DNA of 64,000 bases from Ignelater luminosus (taxonomy: Eukaryota; Arthropoda; Insecta; Coleoptera; Elateridae): NCBI GenBank assembly GCA_011009095.1, contig VTPC01000647.1, positions 51,552 to 115,551 of the forward strand. Direction: 5' to 3'. Made by a program: the position numbers and the translations under genes. A model generated the notes under the pieces. That model searched no databases. It saw only the letters and a list, made by a program, of their open reading frames with translations, and was not told the origin of the DNA. This document shows positions 43,840 to 56,366 of this stretch, piece by piece. The stretch's first letter is position 1; each line of letters begins with the position of its first letter.

Positions 43840-46800
43840 TGGAAAATAATTACTTCTTTAATTTATTCGCAAAGATTAGTAAGTAGCAAAAGCAGAAGTG
43901 TCAAGTAAATATTTCTCGATGCTAAAATATTGTTGTCCTTTGTACACAAAGAGCAAAAAGAGAGGAGATTAGTGTCAAATTAGTACACATTGGTACACAC
44001 AAGCTCTTTAACACAGTTAATAGAGAACATGATACGGTAATTTGGACAGACTTTTTAAGGGGTAATAACCACCATATTCAATCTATTACTAAACCTATCG
44101 TTAAAGTGCAATGTACTAAAAGTATACGAACCTTAACAATCGGTTATTGTAATTAGAAGTGAAGTTTAAATTTACAACCACCAATCGATCTTATTAAACA
44201 TGGCCTGGAACATACGAAACAGCTCCGAACACTTCAAAAATACGAATGCACAAATGAACCTACCTATGTTGTAAAAGGAAAATTAAATAAAACAGCTACT
44301 TTTCAAGGCCAGTAATTTATTTACAATAGTTCTAAATTTTTATTTACAATAATGTAATTAAAGATTATTGTAATGTTTTAACAAAAGTTTATTTGTTCTT
44401 AATGCTTATTTAAACTAAGTCTATTACAATTTATTTCTAATATTTATTTTCACTAAATTTATTTATTTCTATATGTACTGAATATTTATTTATGTCACAT
44501 TTATATCACTAATTACACATTTATTTCGTTCGTTGTTGCGAGCTTATTCACTGCATCACTAACTGCCGGCTCCATCCCCGCTGCATTTATATTCGTTTCC
44601 TCGTTTCTCTCAATGAGCCTCGAAGGTTCGCGCCTCTTCTCGCACATTCAACGGTCGTAACGACTGGATAGTTCGAGACTTCTCTGGTATAAAGCATGGA
44701 TCGAAAGTAAGTACACTAAATTCATAGCAGGCTGAGTTTTACGTTAAAGTCGCAGTAGCTATGAATTTGTCGTTTCGTATTTGTTTGACATTTGAACTGT
44801 CACTCAAGTGACAAATAAACACAAATCTGTTAAAAACACTGCAATGAAGAGGCATGAAAAAGAACTCTTTGCTGAAAGTGTTGTCCAGTATTATCTTAAT
44901 ACTACACACGGTGACAAAAGCACTACTGTTAAACATTTTATGGAACAGGGAGCCAGTAAATCTGGATTATACAAGATACTTCTAAGGTTTAATGATCGGG
45001 GAAATATTGATTACTTCTCATTACGTGGACGACCTATCAGCAATAAACGACGAAATGTAAATTTAAGAGTAAAAAAATCATTGTTAATGACGGGTCTATC
45101 TCAAAGAAAAATTTCCGCTAGACACCAGATTTTAAGAGCCATGGTTCAAAGAATTAAAAGTAAATAGAATGTTCGAACAAATCGATGTATCGCATGTCCA
45201 AAATACACCGAAAATCAAGAGAGAGCAGCTAAAAAGTTGTCGTAAGTTGTATGAAAGAAAGCCCAACAAAATTCTTATTCTTGATGATGAGTCGTACATC
45301 ATGTGTGATCCAGAAAATATCCCTCGACAAAAATATTACAATTATACAGACAAAGCAAGTGTACCATCAAAACTAAAATTTAAACCTAAAGAGAAATTTT
45401 CCAAGAAATTTTTAGTGTGTCGGAACCGTATATAAAAGCGGGTACTCTGAAATCGCAAGAGTACTTAGAGGATTGTTTGCAAAAAAGGCTTGTACCGTTA
45501 ATTGATAAATATCATCAACGTCGTAATGTGTTGTTCTGGCCTGATAAAGCGGCAATTTATTACTATAGAATTTGTAAAAATTGATTGGAAGCAGAAGGAA
45601 TTGAATACGTGGCATATGCAGACAATCCAACCAATGTACCACAGGCCCGGCCAATTGAAAAATTTTGGGCAATATGCAAGCGCAAATATAGTGAAAGGTG
45701 CAGAACCATTACAGCGCTTAGTAGGTTTCGTAAAATCTGAAAAGACATCAGTGCAGAGGTTGCGCGATCTTCTGAACAAGCTTTAACGGCGGGAGTACGA
45801 AGGAAACTTCGAAAAATAGAAAGAGAAGGAGTTGACTCGATTATTTAATATTTCATGTAGTTGATTTATTCCAGTGATTGGTTATTTAAGTTTAATATAG
45901 ATTAATCAGCTGTAAGTTACCAATAAATTAATAAGAGATTTAGTCTACTTACTTTCGATCCATGCTTTATTTCATTAGTCGATGTAAACTTTGAGACCAC
46001 TGTGCTGTGGTGTACGTACCGTTATTAGAGGGATTTCTTCGAGTACTGCACATTGATATGAGGTTTTCAACACGCTATGTCTTCCAGAATATTTTACAGT
46101 TCAGGAAGTCAAGCTTTGGACTACATGAAGTTCAATTCTCAGCACTGATGAAAGCCAGAATGTTCTTTTACGACTGTTGAGTTGTCTTGGCCTTGTGGGT
46201 AAAGACTGTATTCTGTTGAAAGTCATCTCTGACCATTGAAAAGGGTTATGTTAACAGTTTTCACAACTCCTTGTAGTACATCCTTCTCTTTGGGCGTTAC
46301 GGGATGTTATGCACTAGTGTGGATTTTTCACCAAACTATCACGAAGGATTTTTGTACACTCTTAGAATCTTTTCCTCTTTTCAGGACGAATAAGCATAAA
46401 CCTTGTAGTTCTGACAGTTATACTGCCTCTCGATAGTAAAGATTGTTTTATTTGAAAAGAGGATGTTTTCGTGACCGTTCATGGCATACCACAGGAGGAA
46501 CAAAGGTAAAAACGTGTTCTTCCGGCGGCCGCGGGCCGGCACCGCGCCTCCGCCGCCCGGTACGTAAAAAGATAAGAACAAAGAAGCAACTTCTGAAAAG
46601 ATAAATAAAAAAAAATAAATCTACCGAAAGCTAGGTAATAAAACAATTCTACCAAGCTGGTTAATATCTAATAGAAATTTATAAAGAAATGGAATTAAAA
46701 CAATTAGCACTGAATGTAAACATCTAATTTAAAAACGTGACATTAATAATATTCATGATGAAATGGAAAGCAAGAAGCTTTTGCCATTATTTTCAAGTAG

Positions 46801-49800
46801 TGTTTAGTCAGACTTAATACTCTTTCGATTTGATTCAAATACTATATTAGCAGGGCCAGCGAAAAGACAGGCAAGCGAGGCAAATTGCCAAAGGCGCTAC
46901 CGCGATGACTGAAGGCTATGGCGTGGCAAATAAGACAACTGAGACTGTTTATCATAAAAGGGCGCTTTAAGAGATTCTGCCATAGGCGTCAAACACCCTA
47001 GTGTTGGACCTGCTTTTTTACCTCGAATTTGTTTCCGGCTTTTAACATTTTTGTCTAGATCAAAATTCAAAAGGAGGGAACTTTCTGACATATCTAAGGC
47101 ACGAATTAGTAAGGACGGACAACTCACAGAATGGTTGCAAATCATGAGAAATCGGTTTTGTTTATCTTATAAACACACAACATCTACGACTCAATCGTCG
47201 TGACCGTTGTGTGTCTATTAATTGAAAAATGTCAGAATGTTTGATAACAAAGGATATTAAATCTTCGTTCTTTGGCAGTACCATGTTCTTGATGGCGATT
47301 CTGTATGGTAATATCGTAATGAAATTAGTAAAAAGTGTTTAGGTTTTTACTTTTACTTAAAGATGTCTTAGCGGCGTTATCCGAGGTGACTTTCATAGAT
47401 AGAGGTTTAAATCGTGCTTAGAGTATAACGATTTTACAATTCCAGAAAAAGTGTAACTTTCGCTCATTCTTATCTCCATAAAAAAGATTTTAAAGACAAA
47501 ATACCCCAAGACTTCAGTAGGCTGTTATTCATTTTAAGCAACGTAGTTCTTCATTTCGAAAAANNNNNNNNNNNNNNNNNNNNNNNNNNNNNNNNNNNNN
47601 NNNNNNNNNNNNNNNNNNNNNNNNNNNNNNNNNNNNNNNNNNNNNNNNNNNNNNNNNNNNNNNNNNNNNNNNNNNNNNNNNNNNNNNNNNNNNNNNNNNN
47701 NNNNNNNNNNNNNNNNNNNNNNNNNNNNNNNNNNNNNNNNNNNNNNNNNNNNNNNNNNNNNNNNNNNNNNNNNNNNNNNNNNNNNNNNNNNNNNNNNNNN
47801 NNNNNNNNNNNNNNNNNNNNNNNNNNNNNNNNNNNNNNNNNNNNNNNNNNNNNNNNNNNNNNNNNNNNNNNNNNNNNNNNNNNNNNNNNNNNNNNNNNNN
47901 NNNNNNNNNNNNNNNNNNNNNNNNNNNNNNNNNNNNNNNNNNNNNNNNNNNNNNNNNNNNNNNGGGTTATAAAGAAAAAGATGACAGAAATTACTTTGTG
48001 TTGGTAATGCCCAAGCCAATAGCCTCAAATTCAACAACTCTCGTATTTTCATCAGCCAAATCTCTACAGAATTTTCTTCCTTTCCTTTTAACAGTCAAAT
48101 AATCACTTGGTGCAATATCAAAGTGATACAATGGTAAAAGACTTCTAGCTTTTATTGTTATATCTAAATGTTTCAGCGAGGGATTCAAGTTTGCAATTTC
48201 ACTTCGTAAGTGCACCAAATAGCTAAAGACATCTTTTGGAGTAAAGGTTATCTTAAACGTTTTGCTTTCTCTTGGTGGAATTTCAGCAGTACGGGGTAGA
48301 ATAGAAAATGGTAGAAAATCGCATTCTATCCAAGAATCATTGCTGCGATTCGATAGGTTTGCCTCTGAGCTGAATAGGCTTGATTTTGATAACGAGCGTG
48401 GAGTTATCCCATTAGAAAAGAATTTTTCTAAAATTATAATTAGCTAATTATTTTACCACTAAAATGTATAATGTGTTTATTACCTGCTCCTGTCAAATGA
48501 ATTGGCCTTTGTAACCTATTACCTTGTCTATAAACTGCAGAAAGATGATTAGCCGAATGAGTGGCTCTATAAGAATGGTAAGATTCTCTTTTGACAAAAC
48601 CTAAATTATTATTATTATTACATATGGCAGAATTAATTCTTTTTGGGTAACTTTCGTCCATTGAAATTTTCCAGGTTAGATCTAACACTATATTGGACGT
48701 ATTGGTTACTTCAAAAGTATGCGTTTGTTTCTGTTAAAATCAACAATTAAAAGAGGTTTAATTTATGTCAAAATTGACTTACCTCAAAGGCCAATGTATC
48801 GGCCATTTCAATTTGATATTCACTGCATTGATATGACGAATAATCGCAGATTACAGAAAATATCAATGGTAGACACCTTTGTGTTCCTGGTATCATTTCA
48901 ACTAGTGGTTCGTTTCTTGCTCTTATTGTTTTAACGGCGGCTTCGTTAAATGGTGGTGATTGAAGATGTCTAGATATAAATCAATGTAAGACAGAGAAAA
49001 ACTTTTAAAACAAAATTACTACGTTGCAGAGTTTTGACGTGAAGGGCTGCTACCGTTACTTCGTCTCGAGCGAATTGAAGTACGAGACATTCGTGTTAAT
49101 GGTGGTAGTTTTGCAGATGTATTTGCTACAGGTTCCCAAACAACAAGATTTTGTCGGTCATCCCATGATAGTGGCTCTAGGTCTGGATTTACATATTCAA
49201 TTTGAAAAATGGTACATTCCAATAACTCCTAGAACAGATGAAATTCTTGTTGTACAATTTGCAAATGTTAAGATGTTTCTGTACCTTAAGTATATTAATA
49301 GGTTCTTTACTCAAGACGGTTGCAATTATCTCTTTTATGGCTCGAGGTTTTAAATGTCCCACCGCTGGTATAAACACGAGTTTATCACAATTGGTGATTT
49401 CAAATTTATATGTAGCACATGAAGAATGATTTATAATCTTAAAATACTTTTTCTGCAAGGTATTTATAAAGGAAGTTCCAAAATCTAATTCATATCCAGG
49501 ATTGGTAAAGAAGACATCTTGTTGTGAACTATCTTGTTTAATTCCAACTGTCGAAAGTCCTTCGATTGTTACATCTTCGTAAAACACTTCAGCTGTTACA
49601 AAAACCTAAATGTATGTGATTAAATAATATGAAACTATTATTGAATGTGTAACTCTTACAATAAACGTTTCAAACGGATTGTTAACTATGTGTACTTTAA
49701 CTAGACAGTCAAATAGTCCTTCTGAAATAGGTCTGAAATGTAATTCAAATGTTCCGTGTTGTCCTGGATGCAATTTTACGATATTAGTGTGAGCAGTTTC

Positions 49801-52800
49801 TCTTATAACTAGAAGTATTATTTTAAATAATATAAAATTCATTAAATAATGTATGGTAAAGAGCAAATACCTCTTTCCTTAACTTTTAGCAAGGGTACTG
49901 TTTTATCGTGTGGTACAAGAGCGAAAAGATCAGCAGCACCTTCACAAACTTCAATTATTACTTGACAAGAAACAATTCCTATATTTTCTAAACTTATAGT
50001 ACGATAAGCCATATCTCCAAGAAAAGTCGGATTGAAATTAATAGCATAACTACCAGTGTCGATATTAAATTCTGGTTTCTTCAAAACAACCTCTGGAACC
50101 AAACCTTCACCACTTAGATGAATTTGGAGTTTGTTGTCTGAACTAGATGAGCATTCATTCGTAATTGTCAATGAACCAGTGAAAGTCTAGAATTATAATA
50201 ATTAATAAGATCATTCATATTAGATTCCTGATATTGAAGATAAAAAGGAAGAAAAGGTAGAGAGTTTGGTTTACAAAGTAAAGCGTTCAGGAACGTTGGT
50301 AAACCCAAGAAAATGATAGTTAAATTAAAAAAATTATTGTTTTTTGCTTGATGCATGATATTCGATTTGCAATATCAAAGAACAAACACGTTGTTTAATG
50401 ATTATATGGTTTTATGATTCCATCTATTAAAGCTATAGGGTCGCTAAAAAGTATGGAAACACGCTACCCCCGCAGAAGCGGTAAGAGATAGACAAATAAA
50501 ATTTGCGGAGCTTAAAGTAGGTATTTTTTGCTATGTTTTGCGAAGGTAATTAAAAACAAACCTTCAATTGTTTTTTCGTACGGCCGCCATATTAGATTTT
50601 TTTAAATGAAACACCCTGTATATGACCCCATATTTGGATAGGGATTTTCAAGACAAGTTCAATGATATAGGATTGGTATACTTATCTTACAAGGTTTTGG
50701 AGATAATCGCTGTTCTTTTGTCAGGGGTTTTCCTATTAAAAAGTATGGAAACACGCTGCTCCTGCAAAAATGGTAGCATATGGACAAATGAAATTTGGGG
50801 ATCTTAAAGTAGGCATTGTTTGCCACGTTTGGTGGAATAAGACCAAATAGTGACGAACTGATAATAACAAAAACACAATATAATTTTATAAGGAATGTTC
50901 AAAATACGATCCGTTAACTTCTTGGCAATGAAACGATCTCTTTTGAAATTTCGTAAGAAGTTTTGCAAATAATCGGGGGGGAACTACTTGCATTAAGAAT
51001 CCGTCCTTGAAGTTAAGAAATCCTTGACAAAAGAATAGCGATTGTCTCCAAAACCTTTCAAGATAAGTATAGCAACCCTTATATTATTAAATTCGCCTTT
51101 AAAATCCCTATCGAGATATGAGGTCATATACAGGGTGATACATTTAAAGAAATTCAAGATGGCGGCCGTACAAAGAAACAATTGAAGACTTGACCTTAAC
51201 TCTCTTCGCAAACCATGGCAAACAATGCCTACTTTAATATCTTCAAATTTCATTTGTCAATCTCTTACCGTTTTTGCAGGAGCAGCGTGTTTCCATACTT
51301 TTTAATAGGGAAACCCATGACAAAAGAATAGCGATTATCTCCAAACCCTTTCAAGATAAGTATAGCAACCCTTATATCATTGAATTTGTCTTGAATATTT
51401 CTATCCAAATATGGGATCATATACCGGGTATTCCATTTAAAAAAATTCGATATGACGGCCATATGAAAAAAAACAATTAAAGATTTGTTTTTAATTACTT
51501 TTGCAAAACATGACAAAAAAATACCTACTTTAAGTTCTCCAGATTTCATTTGTCTATCTCTTACCGTTTCTGCGGGGGTAGCGTGTTTCCATACTTTTTA
51601 GCGAGCCTATATACTTTTGAATTCAATAATCGCAGAGATGTTTGTTGAGCTCTCTACGATGTTGTGCTATTTTCTAAGTCTAGGGATATTTTGCTTTGTT
51701 AATAAATATATCCCAAAATGAAGGAAGATTGTATTTTTTTAATAATAATTCATAGCTGTCTGTGCGTCTGTGACTCATGAATGGAAAGCTATTTATCTGC
51801 TTTACACGATGAGTTGTTCTAAGATACATTAGCTAATTTGAGTTGTAAGCTTCAACTATCAGGATTTTCATATTTTATCAAAATGTATTCGCAGATTTTT
51901 GGCTGTGTTTGTCCCCATAAAATTTGATGGCAAATTATTCTATGGCAAAACCATGGGAATGACCGACATAGCAGATAACACGTTCTTTCTGTTTGTCGTG
52001 TTTAGCACTCTTAAATGTATTACAAAGGCGTATCCGAGTTATAATTGTATTTGGATCTCTGCAGACGGTTAATGGAGAAAAAAGTCTGACCAGGGGTCAC
52101 GGAAAGTTTGTATTTGTATCTATCAAAAAGGTAGTTGGAGGGCAACGCCCAGCCTTGAGGTATCGGTGGTAGCGTGTTGAAGACCACGGCCCGATACAAC
52201 TGCAAACAAAGGTGAGCTCGGTCAGTGGCAGTCGCAAGTGATCATATCCATTTCTACATAAAGAGGATTAAAAGAAGGAAAACACCTTAGCGCGACGAGG
52301 CGACACCAAAGACGTCGGTCCGACCGGAACCGCAAAACAGGCGGAGAAAGAACAAAGAGAACTTTATAAACATAACAGTTCTCTAAATAATCGAGGAATA
52401 AGTCTTTTCTACTTACTTCGAGTGCACTTGGTCTGAAACTAACTGTAATGTAATCAGCAGAATGTGTGTCCACATTCAATCTTTCTGGTTTTACAGAAAA
52501 TGTATTTTCAGTATTGGACTGTATAGTTGCTGTTACTTCTGCTGGAACGGGACCGGTATTTTCTAGCCGTATCCTAGCACTTGCTTCATCGTTTATAACC
52601 ACTCTACTAAAATGCAGCCTTTTCTCTTCTTTTATGAAGATACAATGGGCATCTACCTAAAATTTAATATTTTCACGTTACGTCAAAAAGAACAAAAAAA
52701 CCAAACAGACTGAAAGATTTGATTTTCTATTATTTAATTAAAACTTATTCAATTGAAAGTTTAAGAAATTGTAAATTAACTGATAATTCAGTAGTACTGG

Positions 52801-55052
52801 TGTGCGGTTGCAACAGTACAAACTAATGAATTTTCTAATTCAAGATTAACTGACCTTACCTCTTTAGGACATTCAAACTCAACAATCCTGTTAACAATAT
52901 ACTGTTCCCGAAACATTCCGTCAAAATCATTAAAATCAATAACAGGCGCACATGCTGTAACGCTAATATTAAATTGATACCCGTCTTTGCCACCAGGACT
53001 GCATTCACTAATAAAAAACACAAGCGTTTCTTCGAATACGCCTTCCTGTTTTGGTCTTGAAAATATCTGTATTTGACAGCTTTCGTCTGGTTCAATAATG
53101 CCAGTAGATGAAATCAAAGAAAATATACCAAAATCCAGTTTTGTTACTTTTGTAGTTTTCCTTTAAACAAATCATTTTATGTTTTGTTAATGTTAACAAA
53201 AAACAAAAATTCTTACTTATCGCTCTTATTAGTGCTTTCAGATTTATCTGATTTTTTGCCTTTATCTGATTTCTTAGTTTTGGTATCCTTTTTCGATTCG
53301 CTCTTATCGATTTTCTCCTTTTTATCTTTTCCTTTTTTATTTTTCATTTCTAAAATTTTACGTAGACTCATGATCTCGTAATTAAATTCAAATCTTCCAT
53401 TATTGACTAGACTGATTTCTTGTACTTTCTCTGTTCCAATCAATTGATGACCAAAATTAAGTTGTTCGGGGGGACAAATTTCAAAACTGCAATCATCAGA
53501 TTGTTGGTACTAAAAAAAATTTTTCACTTGATACATACCCAGAAAAAAAGGTTTTGCCGTACACCTTCAAAGGAAATGTTTCAATTGTAGTTTTCTGTAT
53601 AGGATCTCTAAAAGTACAGTTCAATATAGGAACATTTTTGAAATCGATCATTTTCTTAGCGAGAAATGACAACTTTGTCGTCGACGGTTTATTAAATTGT
53701 AAAATTCCTTCTGTCGGTGTCATTTTAAAAAAATTCCTGATTGATTTATGTTCAGCATATAAAGGATCTTCATCTTCGAGAATTTCTGAGAATCTTAAAT
53801 AAAATTGTATTTCATAAAAAATTAATAAATGGAAATTTATTATGGCTTACACAAACTCAACGTTGTATTTTCCTTTGCTTAACATAGTGTATGGAATTAC
53901 ATGCTCGCGTTGGCTCTTTATTTCGCCCAATCTGAGTTCTTTTAGACATTCAATTTTGACTTCAATAGCTTCTGCTGATACTTCAATGAAGTCCTGATAT
54001 AAAGGTGTCACGCATTTATAATCTTTGTCGTAGATCTGAAATAAAGTTTCTTATTTAAATTATTACCTATCAAGAAAGTTATAACACCTAAGCCTCTATT
54101 TACATGGTTTTACTTTTCTCATAATCATTCTCAAGGAAGCCCAAATACATTTAGGTTATACTTACTTCAATTTCTAAAGTTTGTTTTGGAACATCTTCTG
54201 TAACTTCAGAAAGATAATCAATAAAAACTTCTTGTGTAGTTTTTGCAGGTATATACCCCATTAATTGGGACAAACTAAAATACTTCAAGAAATCTTCCGT
54301 TTGTGCAAACTCCCAATTAACAGGAACTAGTGAGTCATTTTCCAAAAAGAGACTTTTAGTTTCAACTCGATTAATTAAGATACGCTCGAAGTGTATTAAT
54401 TGCGGGGTTACTGAAAATTCCAGTTTGCAGCATTCGCTAGTTAAATTGATAATCTCTACTTTTGGATTATTTTTTATACAAATCATTAACTGGTTATCAG
54501 TACTTTTGTTTGCTGTTGGGATGGCACTTATTCTAAGTACTTCAGTTGTGTTTGGTTGTACTTTTAACATTTCAAAATGGTACTGGTATGCTTCCGTGTC
54601 ATCGCGGAGATAAAAGCTTGCTTCGCATGGTAGAATAGAACAGTTTGTAAAGTAGAATTCGGATTCTATCGATAATCTGAAAATATTTAGTCAAAGCTAG
54701 AATTAGAGAAAGAGTGATCTAATGGATACTTACTTCAAATCTGCTTTATCTTGAATTAACAAAGGCCCAAAATCGAAAACATTAAGTTCTTCCAAAAACA
54801 AACTGTTAAGGTACATATTTTTCTTGACTCGCTTCTTGACGATTTTCGGAAAAAGTCTTTCTGGCCTCATGTCTATTATTGGTATTCCACACTGGCCTTT
54901 GCAGACTAAATGATATTTGGTATACCAACCTACCATTTCAATTGTAAACGTGTGTTCATAATTTCCGCAGACTTCTGGCTTAAAAGTTATTTTGAATCTT
55001 AATGTATCTCCAGCATTTATTACTATTCTTGAAGTGGAGATATGTTCAGTTT
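38164..55052 (-). CDS. HYDIN: HYDIN-like axonemal central-pair protein, C-terminal half
   Basis: About 29 exons on the minus strand, all with GT-AG borders, give roughly 7.7 kb of coding sequence (about 2,550 residues) made of successive MSP/ASH-type immunoglobulin-like domains. HYDIN is a giant (about 5,100 residues in human) central-apparatus protein needed for ciliary and sperm motility; in insects such proteins are expected in sperm and sensory cilia. Order and wording follow the C-terminal half of vertebrate HYDIN to its very end: a FEETLVFFIS block, WDDRQ, PNTRVIEF-like NTRVVEFEAIGLG then TFNIINPT, CKTYHSEILTVKNWL, and the terminal WIYYLQGDL. The first visible exon (55052-54734) begins at a splice acceptor, so it is not the gene start; the N-terminal half is not in the window. 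One frame break occurs near 53510-53520. CFAP47 and CFAP65 were considered but fit less well. Confidence 0.88.
40420..40570. repeat. degenerate GTATCTAGATAC minisatellite
   Basis: About eight imperfect copies of a palindromic gtatctagatac / atctagata motif lie in the HYDIN-like intron 40073-40980. Confidence 0.75.
44692..45967 (+). mobile_element. dead Tc1/mariner-superfamily element, DD37E type
   Basis: Inverted ends of about 22 bp start aagcatggatcgaaagtaag (44692) and are mirrored at 45946-45967, each next to TA. The 1276-bp length fits an autonomous element. The transposase inside is plus strand and broken in several places. Confidence 0.9.
44808..45848 (+). pseudogene. DD37E transposase pseudogene
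   Basis: Pieces in different frames: 44808-45167 (helix-turn-helix region, MKRHEKELFAESVVQYYL and RFNDRGNIDYFSLRGRP), 45169-45435 (ILILDDESYIM, first catalytic D) and about 45417-45848 (VLFWPDKAA, second D; PQARPIEKFW, glutamate). Thirty-seven positions separate the second D and the E, one of which is a TGA stop. At least two frameshifts and two internal stops make it non-functional. Confidence 0.85.
47564..47963. other. assembly gap (400 N)
   Basis: Exactly 400 undetermined bases, a conventional placeholder size. It falls in an intron, so any coding loss is unlikely. Confidence 0.99.
47995..50186 (-). CDS. HYDIN: HYDIN-like exons, middle block
   Basis: Exons: 50186-49871, 49808-49660, 49605-49285, 49228-49023, 48969-48783, 48730-48484 and 48427-47995. 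The 56-bp intron at 49229-49284 was recognised because reading through it destroys the WDDRQNLVVWE landmark that splicing restores. The last exon ends NTRVVEFEAIGLGITNT plus a partial codon. It resumes at 43839 with TFNIINPTGESFSYKW, as in vertebrate HYDIN, so the intervening 4.2-kb intron (with the assembly gap) probably hides no exon. Confidence 0.83.
50187..52416. other. HYDIN-like intron with foldback
   Basis: A 2.2-kb intron; flanking exons are contiguous in the protein (SALE, then TFTGSLTI). It holds the compound foldback 50433-51610. A GC-richer patch at 52090-52360, which could be a short interspersed element, lacks recognisable promoter boxes. Confidence 0.7.
50433..51610. mobile_element. 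compound foldback element
   Basis: The outer ends carry tcgctaaaaagtatggaaac and its complement. Each arm contains about two related units of roughly 300 bp: tatggaaacacgct, a gacaaat(g/a)aaattt block, a cggccgccat block, and a gataatcgctgttcttttgtc-like block. The element is thus an inverted repeat of tandem repeats, about 1.18 kb long, with no transposase. Confidence 0.85.
52417..55052 (-). CDS. HYDIN: HYDIN-like exons, 5'-most visible block
   Basis: Exons: 55052-54734, 54676-54166, 54035-53851, 53793-53217 (with a frame break), 53160-52860 and 52656-52417. Landmarks are FDFGPLLIQDK, LIHFERILINRVETKSLFL, FEICPPEQLNFGHQLIGTEK, FEETLVFFIS and LHFSRVVINDEASARIRL. A lysine/serine-rich linker (residues around KKEKIDKSESKKDTKTKKSD) occupies 53217-53350. 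Near 53510-53520 the frame must slip by one base inside a run of eight A on the plus strand. A 29-bp intron could also restore it, but that is too short to be believed. Confidence 0.8.
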
Positions 55053-56366
55053 CTAAGTATGATAAAAAAATATTAATTGCTGTTAAATTGGATGTCGAAA
55101 TAAATAAAAACATATTCATAGCTTATTAATTTCAATTAACTCAAACGCTCAAAAAACATTTTTTTAAATCAACCATCAAGATGATATTGAGAAATTATTC
55201 TTAGGGTTTTTATATGGTAGGTGTCATATAATCTTAAGGGTTTTACCTCTGTTTTGTTATTGAACCGAAAGCCAAAATTGACACCCGGTTTAAAGCCGCT
55301 GTTTCTAAGACAGAGAACGATTTATGATTGCAACGCAATTCTTCCATCATTCCAGGAACTGAGCAACATATGCTAACAAATATTTACATGATCTGTTTCA
55401 AGGTAAATTCTTTGCTCAAATCGCATCTATAAAAGATTTCAAGTAGAATACTGTTTTACGTCCATTGTTGTGGTACAAATTTAGTTTCTAGTGATACAAA
55501 ACATTCGAAAGGTTACCGTTCATTCAAAACCATAAAGAGATTTGTTTACTTAAACTGGGCTTTTAAGATCCTTATTTTATAAAATATTTTATATTAATTT
55601 AACCCTAATTTTTAGTGCAAGAATGGTTACTAACAAGGATGTTTACTTCAGGGATTGATCATTCCTTATAGTGTAATATTAGCACTTGTTGTGACGAAAT
55701 CGACGGACCTAATAATACTATAAAATGCTCTTTCATCTTCATGTATTTTTCATGTTACAAAAATAATGAAAAAATAAACGGCTGAAATATTTTATATTTT
55801 TTCTAATTCTACATCTAAAGCGGAATTCACACTTATGCACTTTGACGCGACATCAAAATGTATGTATGCTGCTGCAACTTTTCATGTATGACCTTGAAAA
55901 TGCAAAGCCACTTCAGATTAGTACAATTTTCCAAATTCTGCAAAATTTCTCTTTAAAGAATTTAATTTTAACCAACTTCTGTTAGTTGGCATTACACAGA
56001 ATTAGTGACAGCACATAACCACCATAACCTTTAAAACAATACATAAACTTGTTTATTATAATAAAACAGTTAACCGCTGAATCCACAAACTTTTATAACT
56101 TATAAAAATCTTAACTCACATATATTTAATAGCTGAATCGGTTGATGCAAACTTAACAAGTGGCTGTTGGTAGCCAAATGCCCCTAGAAAAATCACCAGA
56201 GTTACATTAGGAATTGCCAGAAAATATTACATGTTTTAAAACCTGTAATTTGATGCGCATTAAAAAGTGCACAAAAAATTGCATGGTATGAATACAACTC
56301 AGTTGCAACATCAAAGTGCGTAAGTGTGAATCCAGCTTCAATTACCTGTTTTCTCACGTTCTGCTA
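55053..56366. other. no exon recognised
   Basis: The stretch upstream (on the minus strand) of the first visible HYDIN-like exon. No minus-strand frame with HYDIN-like domains and splice sites was found. It is probably intron. Confidence 0.5.

Larger units (their letters stand above)
43840..47994. other. large HYDIN-like intron
   Basis: A 4.2-kb intron holding a DD37E transposon relic (44692-45967), a GC-rich patch with a NotI-type octamer (46517-46560), unassigned DNA and the 400-base gap. Near 46853 the sequence cagggccagcg resembles a hAT terminus, but its partner was not identified. Confidence 0.7.

Noticed and set aside
46517-46560. CpG island or rRNA fragment
   Set aside because: Only about 45 bases and no resemblance to conserved rRNA; probably a transposon end.
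52090-52360. SINE or small RNA gene
   Set aside because: GC-richer than the flanks, but no clear A and B boxes or terminator could be identified.
53510-53538. 29-bp intron in the HYDIN-like gene
   Set aside because: It has GT and AG ends but is shorter than any plausible intron; a one-base indel is simpler.
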